A DNA stretch of 56,193 nt from Paraburkholderia sp. (lineage in GTDB: Bacteria > Pseudomonadota > Gammaproteobacteria > Burkholderiales > Burkholderiaceae). The stretch lies in NCBI GenBank assembly GCA_004322045.1, contig SCRN01000029.1, positions 1-56,193 of the forward strand. Direction: 5' to 3'. The translations under genes were made by a program, and so were the position numbers. Positions 17,517-26,821 of this stretch are shown one piece after another. Positions within the stretch are counted from its first letter, which is position 1, and each line of letters begins with the position of its first letter. The notes under the pieces are model-generated. The model saw nothing but the letters and a program-made list of their open reading frames with translations. It made no database searches and was not told the DNA's origin.

Positions 17517-17576
17517 TCGTCCGTCGTGCCCGCTCGTCTTCCCCGCGCGGTCACGCCGGGCAAAGTTGCGGGGAAG
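17499..17576 (+). promoter_or_regulatory. Two hairpins in the asd leader
   Basis: ACGATCA (17499-17505) pairs with TGATCGT (17514-17520) around 8 bases, and that second arm contains the stop of the Thr/Ile-rich frame. CTTCCCCGC (17538-17546) pairs with GCGGGGAAG (17568-17576), ending 21 bases before asd. Neither is followed by a T-run, so transcription attenuation in the E. coli thr style is not directly supported; an effect on asd translation or mRNA stability is possible. Confidence 0.35.
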
Positions 17577-17597
17577 CGTCCACTCCAAGGGTTAGTC

Positions 17598-18719
17598 ATG
17601 AACGTAGGTCTCGTAGGTTGGCGCGGCATGGTCGGCAGCGTCCTGATGCAGCGGATGCAGCAGGAAGGCGATTTCGATCTGATCGAACCGGTGTTTTTCA
17701 GCACCAGCAACGTGGGCGGCAACGCGCCGTCATTCGCCAAGAACGAGACGAAGCTCAAAGATGCCAAGAGCATCGACGATCTGAAGAAGTGCGACGTCGT
17801 CATCACCTGCCAAGGCGGCGATTACACGAACGAGGTGTTCCCGAAGCTGCGTGCGGCGGGTTGGAACGGTTACTGGATCGACGCCGCGTCGTCACTGCGG
17901 ATGGCCGACGACGCCGTCATCGTTCTCGATCCAGTGAACCTGGACGTGATCAAGGACGCTCTCGTCAAGGGCACGAAGAATTTCATCGGCGGCAACTGCA
18001 CCGTCAGCCTGATGCTGATGGCGCTCGGCGGTTTGTTCAGCGCCGACCTCGTCGACTGGATGACGGCCATGACCTATCAGGCCGCCTCGGGCGCGGGCGC
18101 GCAAAACATGCGCGAGCTGCTCTCGCAAATGGGCGCATTGCACGACGCCGTCAAGCCGCAATTGGCCGATCCGGCCTCTGCCATTCTCGATATCGACCGC
18201 CGCGTGCTCGAAACGATGAATTCCGACGCGATGCCGACGCAGCATTTCGGCGTGCCGCTGGCCGGTTCGTTGATCCCCTGGATCGACAAGGATCTCGGCA
18301 ACGGCATGTCCAAGGAAGAGTGGAAGGGCGGCGCCGAGGCCAACAAGATTCTCGGCAAGCCGGCCATGGGGCAAGCCGGTTCGATTCCGGTCGATGGCCT
18401 GTGCGTGCGCATCGGCGCGATGCGCTGCCACTCGCAAGCGCTGACGATCAAGCTGAAGAAGGACGTGCCGCTCGACGAGATCAACGGCATCCTGGCGGCG
18501 GCCAACGATTGGGTGAAGGTCGTGCCGAACGAGCGCGAAGCGTCGATGCGTGAATTGTCGCCCGCGGTCGTGACGGGCACGCTGTCGGTGCCGGTCGGCC
18601 GGTTGCGCAAGCTCGCCATGGGCGGCGAATACCTCTCGGCGTTCACGGTGGGCGATCAACTCCTGTGGGGCGCTGCCGAGCCGCTGCGCCGCATGCTGCG
18701 CATCCTGTTGGAGAAGTAA
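17598..18719 (+). CDS. asd: Aspartate-semialdehyde dehydrogenase
   Basis: Reduces aspartyl phosphate to aspartate semialdehyde with NADPH, the branch point to lysine/diaminopimelate, threonine, methionine and isoleucine. The 373-residue protein starts [20 protein letters not shown] with the GxxGxVG nucleotide loop. [15 protein letters not shown] holds the catalytic Cys and [17 protein letters not shown] the catalytic His. It is the proteobacterial E. coli-like type. The start follows CCAAGGG and is chosen over an upstream in-frame codon at 17526. A strong terminator lies about 120 bases after the stop. Confidence 0.97.
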   Translation: MNVGLVGWRGMVGSVLMQRMQQEGDFDLIEPVFFSTSNVGGNAPSFAKNETKLKDAKSIDDLKKCDVVITCQGGDYTNEVFPKLRAAGWNGYWIDAASSLRMADDAVIVLDPVNLDVIKDALVKGTKNFIGGNCTVSLMLMALGGLFSADLVDWMTAMTYQAASGAGAQNMRELLSQMGALHDAVKPQLADPASAILDIDRRVLETMNSDAMPTQHFGVPLAGSLIPWIDKDLGNGMSKEEWKGGAEANKILGKPAMGQAGSIPVDGLCVRIGAMRCHSQALTIKLKKDVPLDEINGILAAANDWVKVVPNEREASMRELSPAVVTGTLSVPVGRLRKLAMGGEYLSAFTVGDQLLWGAAEPLRRMLRILLEK

Positions 18720-18787
18720 GCTGCATCGCGCGCGGGCAGCGCGCAGCGGGCGCCGAAGCGAGCGGCCCGCCAAGCTGCGCAGTGGTT

Positions 18788-18816
18788 TTGACCGGGTTCC
18801 TCACGTAAACTATGCG
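18788..18816 (+). promoter_or_regulatory. Promoter-like element between asd and fimV
   Basis: TTGACC (18788-18793), 17 bases, TATGCG (18811-18816). The spacer ends with GTAAAC (18805-18810), a possible GTWWAC methylation site next to the -10. Transcription from here would meet the hairpin terminator at 18839-18869 after about 20 bases, giving a very short RNA or requiring read-through to fimV. Confidence 0.35.
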
Positions 18817-18838
18817 GCTACGACGCAGAGGAACCCCG

Positions 18839-18869
18839 AAAAGGCGTCGCCTTGTCGCGACGCCTTTTT
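18839..18869 (+). terminator. Rho-independent terminator after asd
   Basis: AAAAGGCGTCGC (18839-18850), 6-base loop, GCGACGCCTTTT and a continuing T: a perfect 12-bp stem running into TTTTTC. It most simply ends the leu/asd transcripts; it may also act on transcripts begun at 18788-18816. Confidence 0.88.
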
Positions 18870-18939
18870 CATTGCCGCAGCGAATGTTGGTCTCTCCCAA
18901 ACGCCATATTGAGGCGCGCTTGACGCGCGTGACATCTTC

Positions 18940-21321
18940 ATGACAACACGTTCGACGCGTCGCACTGTCCCGCTCGCGATCGCCGGTACGGCGCTCGTCT
19001 TCGCATGGCTCGTCGACGCATCGCCGCGGGCAATTGCCGCTCCCGTCGCCGGGGCCGCTCCCACCGCCGCGAGCGCGCAAGCAGCGACGCCGGCCGTTGC
19101 CCCCGGAACCACTCAGTACGCGGTGAAGCCGGGGCAATCGCTCGCCGACATCGCCGCGGCCGCCACCCAATCGCGTGACAAGGCCGTGCTCGGCCGCGCG
19201 GCAAAAGTCATTTTCGATGCCAATCCGTCCGCGTTCTCGCGCGGCGATCCAAGCTTGTTGAAGCTTGGTGCGGTGCTGAACGTGCCGCCGCTCGATGCCT
19301 CAGGCGCACTCGCCAAGAGTGAGCCTGAGCCGGCCGCCGCGCCAGCCGCGGCTAGTGCGCCGAGCGCAGCTTCAACGGCTGCCGCCGCTTCGCAGGCCGC
19401 CGCTGCCGGCGCGAAGGCAAGCGGCGCGCAAGCGGCAACAGCGGCATCGTCACCCGCGGCCGCCGTATCGCAGGCATCGGGAGCCGCCGCCGCTTCGGCG
19501 GCGGCCAAGCCGGCGGCGCCGCCCGCGACGCATCCGCAACCGAACGCTCCGACCGCGGTGCCTAGCGGGCACGCGTGGAGCGGAGCGATCGAACCCGCGC
19601 CCAGCGCTCCCTCGAGCGCGCCCGCGGAAGCTGCGGCAAGCGCGGCCCAGGAGTCCGCGGCCGGCGCTGCCTCGGGCGCTGTGGCCGGCCAACAGGCGGC
19701 GAGCGGCGCGGCACCGGCTGGTGCTTTGCCTGCCACGACTGCGAGCGTGGCGGGCGCTTCCGCCGCCGCAGCGCCTGCCCTCTCGGCGTCACACCCCAAA
19801 GTCTCGAGCCTTCAGCAGTTGCTGACGCTCAAGAACAGGGTGTTGATGGAATTGCAGCGGCACGGGTTCGGAACGTCCTCGTCAAGTCGTTCCGGTGCGA
19901 CAGGCAGTGCGCCCGTGGGCGCGTCCGGTTTCGCGGCTGCGCCGCCCGCGTCCGGCGTGGTAGCGCCTGCCCCAGGACCCTCGCGTGCCGCCGCTGCCGC
20001 CAATCAGCGTTTCATCAGCGTCGGCGGTTACGGCGTAGCGCGCGACGACATTCCGGCCATTGCCGCCGTGGCGGCCGCTGTGGCGGCGGCGCTGCTCGTT
20101 TTGCTCATCGCGCTCGGCATCAGCCGGCGCAAACGGCGCGCACCGGTTCCCTCCGTCGCTTCCACCGGTGGCGCCGCGAGCGCGGCGCCGGCGGCTGAGG
20201 AGAGCGCGAGCGCGCAGCCGCTGGCCAAGCCCGCTACGGCGCCGGACGACCCCATCGAGGCGGAATTTCTGAGCATCCTCGCTCGAAACCCCGCGAGCAA
20301 ACGTGCGTTGATGGGGCTCGCCGGACATTATGCCGAGCGCGGGAACGTGCGCGGGTTCGACGAAATCGCGCAACGCATCTATCGCCTTTCCGGCGGGCGC
20401 GGTCCGAACTGGGTTCATGTTGCCGCGCTGGGACGTCAGCTCGATCCGGCGAACCCGTGGTTCGCGCTTCAAGCAGCCGAAAGCGACGAATCCGGCCTGG
20501 CTGAGACGCCGGAGGGCGGTGTGGCTGAACAAACGACGTCCGAGGCGAGCGCATCGTCGGAATGGCCGCGCGCGGATGAGCCCGAGCAGGGCCCCCGTGC
20601 CGAGGGGCCTGTCGAGCACCTGCCCGAGGGCGCGACAATTCCGGAGTTGACTGACGTCATCGCGCAGCCGGAGCCGGGTATGGAGCCCGAACTCGAGCCC
20701 GAGCTTCAGCCGGGACACCAGCCGGGACCCCTGGCGACATCCCAGACGGAATCAACGCCTGCAATCGAAACCGCGCCCGAAGCAGCAGCGCAAGCGCTTG
20801 CGGCGCACTCCGAATCGCACCATACGCACGAGTTCGAAGCCGAATCGGGCGAAGCGGCAAGTGCATCTCGGTCCGATGCAACGCTTCCACCGGAAGCCGT
20901 CGCGGCGCTCGGCGCCCTCGATTTGGGTTTGCCGCCGCGCGCCGAGTCTTCGGTGCGGCACGAGCCGAACGTGAACGCGGCCCACGAGCCCGAAGCCGAT
21001 GCCCCTGTCGCGCCGCCGGCCCCACCGAGCGTGACGGGGCTGGGCGCTGCGCCGATCGGGCCACTCAAGCTTTCGTTCAACCTGGATCTGCCGGGTGCGG
21101 ATGGTAGTGAAGGCGCTATGGCCGCCGCGCCGTTGCCGCAATTCACGCCCGAGCAGCTCGCCAAGATCGCGCGCAACAAGCTCGATCTCGCTGCCGAATA
21201 TATTGCGCTCGGCGATCTCGGCGGCGCGCGCACGCTGATCCACGAAGTCATCGAGTCGAACGACGCAGCTACGCGAGAGGACGCGCATGCGTTGCTGGCG
21301 ACGCTAGCGCCGCTTTCGTGA
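18940..21321 (+). CDS. fimV: FimV/HubP family cell-pole protein
   Basis: A 793-residue inner-membrane protein of the FimV family, which binds peptidoglycan and organises poles, type IV pilus and twitching functions. Residues 1-35 are a signal or anchor. A LysM-like peptidoglycan domain lies at about 58-118 ([13 protein letters not shown] to [10 protein letters not shown]). A long Ala/Pro/Ser-rich linker follows, then a membrane helix at about 371-393 followed by [10 protein letters not shown], an acidic cytoplasmic stretch rich in Glu/Pro, and the conserved FimV C-terminal helix pair at about 735-793 ([20 protein letters not shown]). No pilus gene is adjacent; the fimV-truA-trp order is usual in relatives. 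The stop overlaps a possible GTG start of truA. Confidence 0.88.
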   Translation: MTTRSTRRTVPLAIAGTALVFAWLVDASPRAIAAPVAGAAPTAASAQAATPAVAPGTTQYAVKPGQSLADIAAAATQSRDKAVLGRAAKVIFDANPSAFSRGDPSLLKLGAVLNVPPLDASGALAKSEPEPAAAPAAASAPSAASTAAAASQAAAAGAKASGAQAATAASSPAAAVSQASGAAAASAAAKPAAPPATHPQPNAPTAVPSGHAWSGAIEPAPSAPSSAPAEAAASAAQESAAGAASGAVAGQQAASGAAPAGALPATTASVAGASAAAAPALSASHPKVSSLQQLLTLKNRVLMELQRHGFGTSSSSRSGATGSAPVGASGFAAAPPASGVVAPAPGPSRAAAAANQRFISVGGYGVARDDIPAIAAVAAAVAAALLVLLIALGISRRKRRAPVPSVASTGGAASAAPAAEESASAQPLAKPATAPDDPIEAEFLSILARNPASKRALMGLAGHYAERGNVRGFDEIAQRIYRLSGGRGPNWVHVAALGRQLDPANPWFALQAAESDESGLAETPEGGVAEQTTSEASASSEWPRADEPEQGPRAEGPVEHLPEGATIPELTDVIAQPEPGMEPELEPELQPGHQPGPLATSQTESTPAIETAPEAAAQALAAHSESHHTHEFEAESGEAASASRSDATLPPEAVAALGALDLGLPPRAESSVRHEPNVNAAHEPEADAPVAPPAPPSVTGLGAAPIGPLKLSFNLDLPGADGSEGAMAAAPLPQFTPEQLAKIARNKLDLAAEYIALGDLGGARTLIHEVIESNDAATREDAHALLATLAPLS

Positions 21322-21329
21322 CGGCTACT

Positions 21330-22139
21330 ATGCGCATCGCTCTCGGGATCCAATACGACGGCACCGCGTTTTGCGGCTGGCAGTCCCAACCTCACGGCAA
21401 GACTGTCCAAGACGCGCTGGAACGTGCGTTGGCCGATTTCGCCTGCAAGCCGTTGCCGACAGTCGTCGCGGGCCGCACGGACACGGGGGTGCATGGGCTC
21501 GGGCAAGTGGTGCATTTCGACACCGATCTCGATCGCGAGGAGTTCTCCTGGGTGCGCGGCACGAACGCCTTTCTGCCGGCGACCGTGGCCGTGCAGTGGG
21601 CCAAACGGATGCCCGATGCTTTTCATGCGCGGTTTTCGGCGTTCGAGCGCACTTACTACTACATGCTCTACGTGAATGCCGTACGCTCGCCGATGCTGGC
21701 AGGGCGCGCGGGCTGGGTTCATACGCCGCTGGACCTCGACGCCATGCGCGCCGCCGCGCAATGCCTGCTCGGCGAGCATGACTTCTCGGCGTTTAGATCG
21801 TCCGAGTGCCAGGCCAAGACGCCAGTCAAGCATCTCTACGAAATCGACATTCGCCAAGCGGCCGACATCATCCACTTTCGTTTTCGGGCGAACGCGTTCC
21901 TGCATCATATGGTCCGCAATCTGATGGGCTCGCTCGTGGCCGTCGGCCGGGGGCGCTACCCGGTGCCGTGGCTGGCCGATGTGCTCGCAAGCCGCGACCG
22001 CAGCTGCGCCGCGCCGACGTTCATGCCCGAAGGCCTGTACCTGGCCCATGTCGGCTATCCCGAGGCCTTCGCGGTGCCGCCCGCGCCCCTCGGCAGCGTA
22101 CCTTGGAGCGGCATTTGGAGCGAGTCAAGCCATGTCTAG
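21330..22139 (+). CDS. truA: tRNA pseudouridine(38-40) synthase TruA
   Basis: Makes pseudouridine at positions 38-40 of the tRNA anticodon arm. The 269-residue protein starts [20 protein letters not shown]. The catalytic Asp51 is in [36 protein letters not shown] is the second conserved region. The ATG at 21330 gives the family N-terminus; a GTG at 21318 overlapping the fimV stop would add four residues (MTAT) and could couple translation. The 3' end overlaps trpF by 8 bases. Confidence 0.96.
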   Translation: MRIALGIQYDGTAFCGWQSQPHGKTVQDALERALADFACKPLPTVVAGRTDTGVHGLGQVVHFDTDLDREEFSWVRGTNAFLPATVAVQWAKRMPDAFHARFSAFERTYYYMLYVNAVRSPMLAGRAGWVHTPLDLDAMRAAAQCLLGEHDFSAFRSSECQAKTPVKHLYEIDIRQAADIIHFRFRANAFLHHMVRNLMGSLVAVGRGRYPVPWLADVLASRDRSCAAPTFMPEGLYLAHVGYPEAFAVPPAPLGSVPWSGIWSESSHV

Positions 22140-22827
22140 CGCCGTCCCCGTTTCGCCCGCCGTCGGCTCGACCCCTCACCGCACGCGCATCAAGCTGTGC
22201 GGCCTTTCGCGGCGGGCAGACGTCGAGCTGGCCGTCGATCTCGGCGCCGATGCGATCGGCTTTGTCTTCTATCCGCCAAGCCCGCGCTCGGTCGGTGTCG
22301 CCGAGGCGATCGACCTCGCTTGCGCGCTGCCGCCTTTCGTCTCGGTCGTAGGCTTGTTCGTGAACCCGACCGTGGATTGGATCGGTGAAGTTGCGAGCAA
22401 CGTGCCGCTCACCATGTTGCAGTTTCACGGCGACGAGACCGCCGCGCAATGCGAGGAGCTAGCGAGCGTGGCCGGGTTGCCTTGGCTGCGCGCATTGCGC
22501 GTCGCGGCCGATACGCAGCCCCGCGATTTGGTAGAATCGGCGCTTAACTATTCGTCAGCCGGCGGCTTGCTCTTCGACACGCTCGTCGAAGGCTATGGCG
22601 GTGGCGGGAAGACATTCGATTGGTCACTTATTCCAGCAGAGCTCGCGCGTCGGGCCGTTTTGAGTGGTGGGTTGAACGCGCAAAACGTCGGTGACGCCAT
22701 TCGGCGCGTGCGCCCGCACGCGGTCGATGTCTCGAGCGGCATCGAAGTGCCGGGCGCCAGGGGCGTGAAGGATCCCGCCCGAATGGCGGCGTTCGTGCGC
22801 GCAGTGCGCGCGGCGGACGTCGAGTGA
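22132..22827 (+). CDS. trpF: Phosphoribosylanthranilate isomerase
   Basis: Third step of the anthranilate-to-tryptophan branch: converts N-(5-phosphoribosyl)anthranilate to CdRP. TIM barrel, 231 residues. [14 protein letters not shown] start is visible as [15 protein letters not shown] with the catalytic Cys; [19 protein letters not shown] and the phosphate-binding SGGLNAQNV and [17 protein letters not shown] follow. The catalytic Asp lies in [12 protein letters not shown]. The first 17 residues are an unstructured extension. It overlaps truA by 8 bases and precedes trpB by 55. trpE, trpG, trpD and trpC are not in the window. Confidence 0.95.
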   Translation: MSSAVPVSPAVGSTPHRTRIKLCGLSRRADVELAVDLGADAIGFVFYPPSPRSVGVAEAIDLACALPPFVSVVGLFVNPTVDWIGEVASNVPLTMLQFHGDETAAQCEELASVAGLPWLRALRVAADTQPRDLVESALNYSSAGGLLFDTLVEGYGGGGKTFDWSLIPAELARRAVLSGGLNAQNVGDAIRRVRPHAVDVSSGIEVPGARGVKDPARMAAFVRAVRAADVE

Positions 22828-22882
22828 AAGCCCAGGCGGCGCGGCCGGACGCGCCTCGCCGCCGCTGCGAAGAGTGACAACC

Positions 22883-24076
22883 ATGTACAACCTCCCGGAT
22901 CAACGGGGCCATTTCGGCCCATACGGCGGCACTTTCGTCGCCGAAACGCTCGTCCATGCGCTCGACGAGCTGCGCCTCGCCTACGAGCAGTACAGCAAGG
23001 ACCCCGAGTTCATCGCCGAGTACGAGCGCGAACTCAAATATTTCGTCGGGCGCCCGTCGCCGATTTACCACGCGCGGCGCTGGAGCGAGCTGCTCGGCGG
23101 CGCGCAGGTGTTCCTCAAACGCGAGGACCTCAACCACACCGGCGCGCATAAGGTCAACAATGTGATCGGCCAAGCCTTGCTCGCAAAGCGCATGGGCAAG
23201 CCGCGCGTGATCGCGGAAACGGGCGCCGGCCAGCATGGCGTCGCGACTGCCACGATCGCGGCGCGTTTCGGGATGGAATGCGTCGTCTACATGGGCTCCG
23301 AGGACGTGCGGCGGCAAGCGGCCAACGTCTATCGAATGAAGCTGCTCGGCGCCACCGTCGTGCCGGTCGAGTCCGGTTCGCGCACGCTCAAGGACGCGCT
23401 GAACGAAGCCATGCGCGACTGGGTCACCAATGTCGAAAGCACGTTCTACATCATCGGCACGGTTGCCGGTCCGCATCCGTATCCGATGATGGTCCGCGAT
23501 TTCCAGAGGGTGATCGGCGACGAGTGTCGCGTGCAGATGCCCGAACTCACGGGCCGCCAGCCCGACATGGTCATCGCCTGCGTCGGCGGGGGCTCCAACG
23601 CCATGGGCATCTTCTATCCCTACATCGACGATGCGGCGGTCAAGCTCGTCGGCGTCGAGGCCGCGGGCGACGGGATCGAGACGGGACGGCACGCCGCCTC
23701 GCTCATCGGCGGCAGCCCCGGCGTGCTGCACGGCAATCGCACCTACCTGTTGCAGGACGAGAACGGCCAGATCATCGAGACGCATTCGGTGTCGGCGGGC
23801 CTCGACTACCCGGGCGTCGGCCCGGAGCATGCGTGGTTGAAGGACAGCGGTCGCGCGCAATACGTCGGCATCACCGATGAGGAAGCGCTCAAGGCATTCC
23901 ACGATTGCTGCCGGATCGAAGGCATCATCCCCGCGCTCGAGTCGAGCCATGCGCTCGCTTATGCGGCCAAGATCGCGCCTTCGTTATCTCGCGAGACGCA
24001 TCTGCTCGTCAATCTTTCGGGCCGCGGCGACAAGGATATGCATACGGTCGCCGAACGCTCGGGCCTCGCGCTCTGA
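22883..24076 (+). CDS. trpB: Tryptophan synthase beta chain
   Basis: Joins indole to serine using pyridoxal phosphate. 397 residues, starting [20 protein letters not shown]. The PLP lysine is in [32 protein letters not shown] and the phosphate-binding GGGSNAMG loop follow; the C-terminal [10 protein letters not shown] is the family end. This is the TrpB1 type that pairs with TrpA. A GTG at 22874 would add three residues. A DNA methyltransferase gene is inserted between it and trpA. Confidence 0.98.
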   Translation: MYNLPDQRGHFGPYGGTFVAETLVHALDELRLAYEQYSKDPEFIAEYERELKYFVGRPSPIYHARRWSELLGGAQVFLKREDLNHTGAHKVNNVIGQALLAKRMGKPRVIAETGAGQHGVATATIAARFGMECVVYMGSEDVRRQAANVYRMKLLGATVVPVESGSRTLKDALNEAMRDWVTNVESTFYIIGTVAGPHPYPMMVRDFQRVIGDECRVQMPELTGRQPDMVIACVGGGSNAMGIFYPYIDDAAVKLVGVEAAGDGIETGRHAASLIGGSPGVLHGNRTYLLQDENGQIIETHSVSAGLDYPGVGPEHAWLKDSGRAQYVGITDEEALKAFHDCCRIEGIIPALESSHALAYAAKIAPSLSRETHLLVNLSGRGDKDMHTVAERSGLAL

Positions 24077-24087
24077 GTCACCGAGGC

Positions 24088-24960
24088 ATGCGCGATCTCA
24101 TCGACGAATTCGACGCATCGCGGCCTGCGGCCGCGGGCGGCGCGCTCGGCAGCTCGGGTGCGCCGCGCCTGGCCATCGATCTGCGCAACCGCGATTTCTT
24201 GACGGATGCACAGACAGTGCCGGACCGATCGATCGACCTGATCGTCGCCGATCCGCCCTACGGCCTCGGCAAGGACTACGGCAACGATTCCGACATGCGC
24301 TCGGGCGAGGCGTTTCTCGAATGGACGCGCGCTTGGCTGGAGCTTGCCGTGCCGAAGCTCAAGGCGAGCGGCTCGCTGTACGTGTTCTGCACTTGGCAGT
24401 ACGCGCCGGAAATCTTTTCGTTCTTGAAGACCAAGCTCACGATGGTCAACGAGATCGTTTGGGATCGGCGCGTGCCGAGCATGGGCGGCACGACGCGGCG
24501 TTTTACGTCGGTGCACGACAACATCGGGTTGTTCGCCGTGTCGAAGGATTATTACTTCGACTTAGACCCCGTGCGGATTCCGTACGACGCAGCCACGAAG
24601 AAGGCGCGCTCCCGCAAGCTGTTCGAGGGCAGCAAGTGGCTCGAGGTGGGCTACAACCCGAAGGATGTCTGGTCGGTGTCGAGGCTGCATCGGCAGCATG
24701 CCGAGCGCGTCGATCATCCGACGCAAAAGCCCCTCGAGATCGTCGAGCGGATGGTGCTCGCAAGCTGCCCTCCGGGTGGACGCGTGCTCGATCCGTTCAT
24801 GGGCAGCGGCACGACAGCGGTGGCCTGCGCGCGGCATGCGCGCGCATTCGTCGGCTATGAGATCAATGGAAATTACTGCGCGATCGCGCACGAACGAGTC
24901 GCCGCGGTCAGCGGCATATCGTCCGACGCGCCCGCCGTTGCCTCGGAAGCGGCACGGTAG
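24088..24960 (+). CDS. Orphan N6-adenine DNA methyltransferase (beta class)
   Basis: A 290-residue methylase. Catalytic motif IV is DPPY at 55-58 in LIVADPPYGLG; motif X-like HPTQKPLEI is at 210-218; S-adenosylmethionine motif I is DPFMGSGTT at 235-243. The order IV...X...I is that of the beta class, as in CcrM. No restriction endonuclease gene is adjacent, so it is a solitary methylase. It begins 12 bases after trpB and ends 27 bases before trpA, so it is co-transcribed with tryptophan synthase. From memory, a Burkholderia cenocepacia orthologue methylates GTWWAC and affects biofilm and motility; the same specificity here is inference. Confidence 0.93.
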   Translation: MRDLIDEFDASRPAAAGGALGSSGAPRLAIDLRNRDFLTDAQTVPDRSIDLIVADPPYGLGKDYGNDSDMRSGEAFLEWTRAWLELAVPKLKASGSLYVFCTWQYAPEIFSFLKTKLTMVNEIVWDRRVPSMGGTTRRFTSVHDNIGLFAVSKDYYFDLDPVRIPYDAATKKARSRKLFEGSKWLEVGYNPKDVWSVSRLHRQHAERVDHPTQKPLEIVERMVLASCPPGGRVLDPFMGSGTTAVACARHARAFVGYEINGNYCAIAHERVAAVSGISSDAPAVASEAAR

Positions 24961-24987
24961 ATCGCGCTTATAGGCAGAGAAGACATC

Positions 24988-25788
24988 ATGTCCCGCATCG
25001 AACAGACTTTCGCGGCCTTGGCCGCACACAACAAGAAGGGGTTGATTCCCTTCATTACCGCTGGATACCCAGACCCGGCCCGCACGGTGGAATTCATGCA
25101 TGCGCTCGTGGCCGGAGGCGCCGATGTGATCGAACTGGGCGTGCCGTTCTCGGACCCGATGGCCGATGGCGCCGTCATTCAACGCTCGTCCGAACGCGCG
25201 CTGGCCCACGGCGTGACGCTCAAGCACGTGCTGGCCGATGTGAAGCGGTTCCGCGAGCAAGACGCAACGACGCCGGTGGTCCTGATGGGATACGCCAATC
25301 CGATCGAGCGCATGGGCGTCGAAGCGTTCGTTGAAGCAGCGGCGCAAGCAGGCGTGGACGGCGTCCTCACGGTGGATTACCCGCCCGAGGAATCGGTCGA
25401 CTTCGCCCAGCGCATGCGCGCTGCGGGTATCGATCCGATCTTCTTGCTCGCACCCACTTCGACCGATGCGCGGATCGCGGCCGTCGCCGAGGTGGCGAGC
25501 GGCTACGTCTACTATGTGTCGGTCAAAGGGGTAACCGGCGCGGCAAATCTGGACGTTTCCAGCATCGCGAGTAAAATCCCGGCGATCAAGTCGCAAGTCA
25601 AGTTGCCTGTTGGGGTCGGATTCGGTATTCGTGACGCCTCCACGGCGCGTGCGGTTGCCGAGGTGGCGGATGCCGTGGTCATCGGTAGCCGGCTGGTGCA
25701 ACTGCTCGAACAGGCGCCGGCGCAGTCGGCTGCAACTGAGCTGACGTCGTTCGTCGCCGAGATTCGCAAGGCGCTCGACGCCGGTTGA
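24988..25788 (+). CDS. trpA: Tryptophan synthase alpha chain
   Basis: Cleaves indole-3-glycerol phosphate to indole, which is channelled to TrpB. TIM barrel of 266 residues. The catalytic Glu is in [17 protein letters not shown] (with the following Asp region), and the second catalytic Asp in [11 protein letters not shown]; phosphate-binding GVGFGIRD and VVIGSRLVQ follow. It starts [20 protein letters not shown] after AGAGAAG. It is separated from trpB by the methylase gene. accD follows after 113 bases. Confidence 0.97.
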   Translation: MSRIEQTFAALAAHNKKGLIPFITAGYPDPARTVEFMHALVAGGADVIELGVPFSDPMADGAVIQRSSERALAHGVTLKHVLADVKRFREQDATTPVVLMGYANPIERMGVEAFVEAAAQAGVDGVLTVDYPPEESVDFAQRMRAAGIDPIFLLAPTSTDARIAAVAEVASGYVYYVSVKGVTGAANLDVSSIASKIPAIKSQVKLPVGVGFGIRDASTARAVAEVADAVVIGSRLVQLLEQAPAQSAATELTSFVAEIRKALDAG

Positions 25789-25901
25789 TGCAGTGGCGGG
25801 CCTCACGCCGGACGGGGAAGCTGGCCGGCGCGGGGTGGCGCTCGGTAGTGAAGGCGCTGCGTGCGACGTACGTACGGAACAACACAATTGAAGGAACAAC
25901 G

Positions 25902-26774
25902 ATGAGCTGGCTCGACAAGCTATTGCCGCCGAAGATCAAACAGACCGATCCGAAAAGCCGCAAAGGCATACCGGAGGGCCTTTGGGTCAAGTGTCCGTCG
26001 TGCGAGGCGGTGTTGTACCGCAACGACGTCGAGGCGAACTTGCATGTTTGTCCGAAATGCAGCCATCACATGCGTATCGGCGCGCGCGCGCGCCTTGACG
26101 GGTTGCTCGACGCGGAAGGCCGCTATGAAATCGGTCAGGAAATCGTTCCGGTCGATGCGCTGAAGTTCAAGGACAGCCGCAAGTATCCGGACCGCATCAA
26201 AGATGCGATGGACGAAACCGGAGAAACCGATGCGATGGTCGTGATGGGCGGCGCGATTCACACGCTGCCGGTCGTCGTTTCTTGTTTCGAGTTCGCGTTC
26301 ATGGGCGGGTCGATGGGCTCGGTTGTCGGCGAGCGCTTCGCTCGCGGCGCGCAAAATGCGATCGAGCAACAGGTGCCGTTCATCTGCTTCACGGCCTCGG
26401 GCGGGGCGCGAATGCAGGAGAGCCTGCTGTCGTTGCTGCAAATGGCCAAGACGACGGCGATGCTGACCAAGCTTGCCGACGCCAAATTGCCGTTCATCTC
26501 CGTGCTGACGGACCCGACGATGGGCGGCGTATCGGCAAGCTTCGCATTCCTCGGCGATGTCGTGATTGCGGAGCCGAAGGCATTGATCGGCTTTGCCGGC
26601 CCGCGGGTGATCGAGCAGACGGTGCGGGAGAAGCTGCCCGAAGGGTTCCAGCGCGCCGAGTTCCTGTTGCAAAAGGGAGCGATCGATATGATCGTCGATC
26701 GCCGCAAGCTGCGTGAAGAGTTGGCGCGGCTGATCGCGCTGCTCACGCGCCAGCCCGCGGATGCCGTCGCCTGA
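25902..26774 (+). CDS. accD: Acetyl-CoA carboxylase carboxyltransferase subunit beta
   Basis: With AccA forms the carboxyltransferase that makes malonyl-CoA for fatty acids. 290 residues. A four-cysteine zinc finger occurs at the N-terminus ([12 protein letters not shown] then [11 protein letters not shown]). The crotonase-like core has [20 protein letters not shown] and [18 protein letters not shown], the acyl-CoA oxyanion loops. Start chosen at [18 protein letters not shown] after AAGGAACA; longer in-frame reading reaches back into trpA and is rejected. folC follows, as in many betaproteobacteria. Confidence 0.97.
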   Translation: MSWLDKLLPPKIKQTDPKSRKGIPEGLWVKCPSCEAVLYRNDVEANLHVCPKCSHHMRIGARARLDGLLDAEGRYEIGQEIVPVDALKFKDSRKYPDRIKDAMDETGETDAMVVMGGAIHTLPVVVSCFEFAFMGGSMGSVVGERFARGAQNAIEQQVPFICFTASGGARMQESLLSLLQMAKTTAMLTKLADAKLPFISVLTDPTMGGVSASFAFLGDVVIAEPKALIGFAGPRVIEQTVREKLPEGFQRAEFLLQKGAIDMIVDRRKLREELARLIALLTRQPADAVA

Positions 26775-26821
26775 ACGTTAAGTTAACCGCAGATCTCACG
26801 CGGGACGGCCCGCGGTTTTGA

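Noticed and set aside
19300-20000. Repetitive Ala/Pro/Ser-coding stretch in fimV as a tandem repeat or mobile element
   Set aside because: It has no fixed repeat unit; it is the low-complexity linker normal for FimV proteins.
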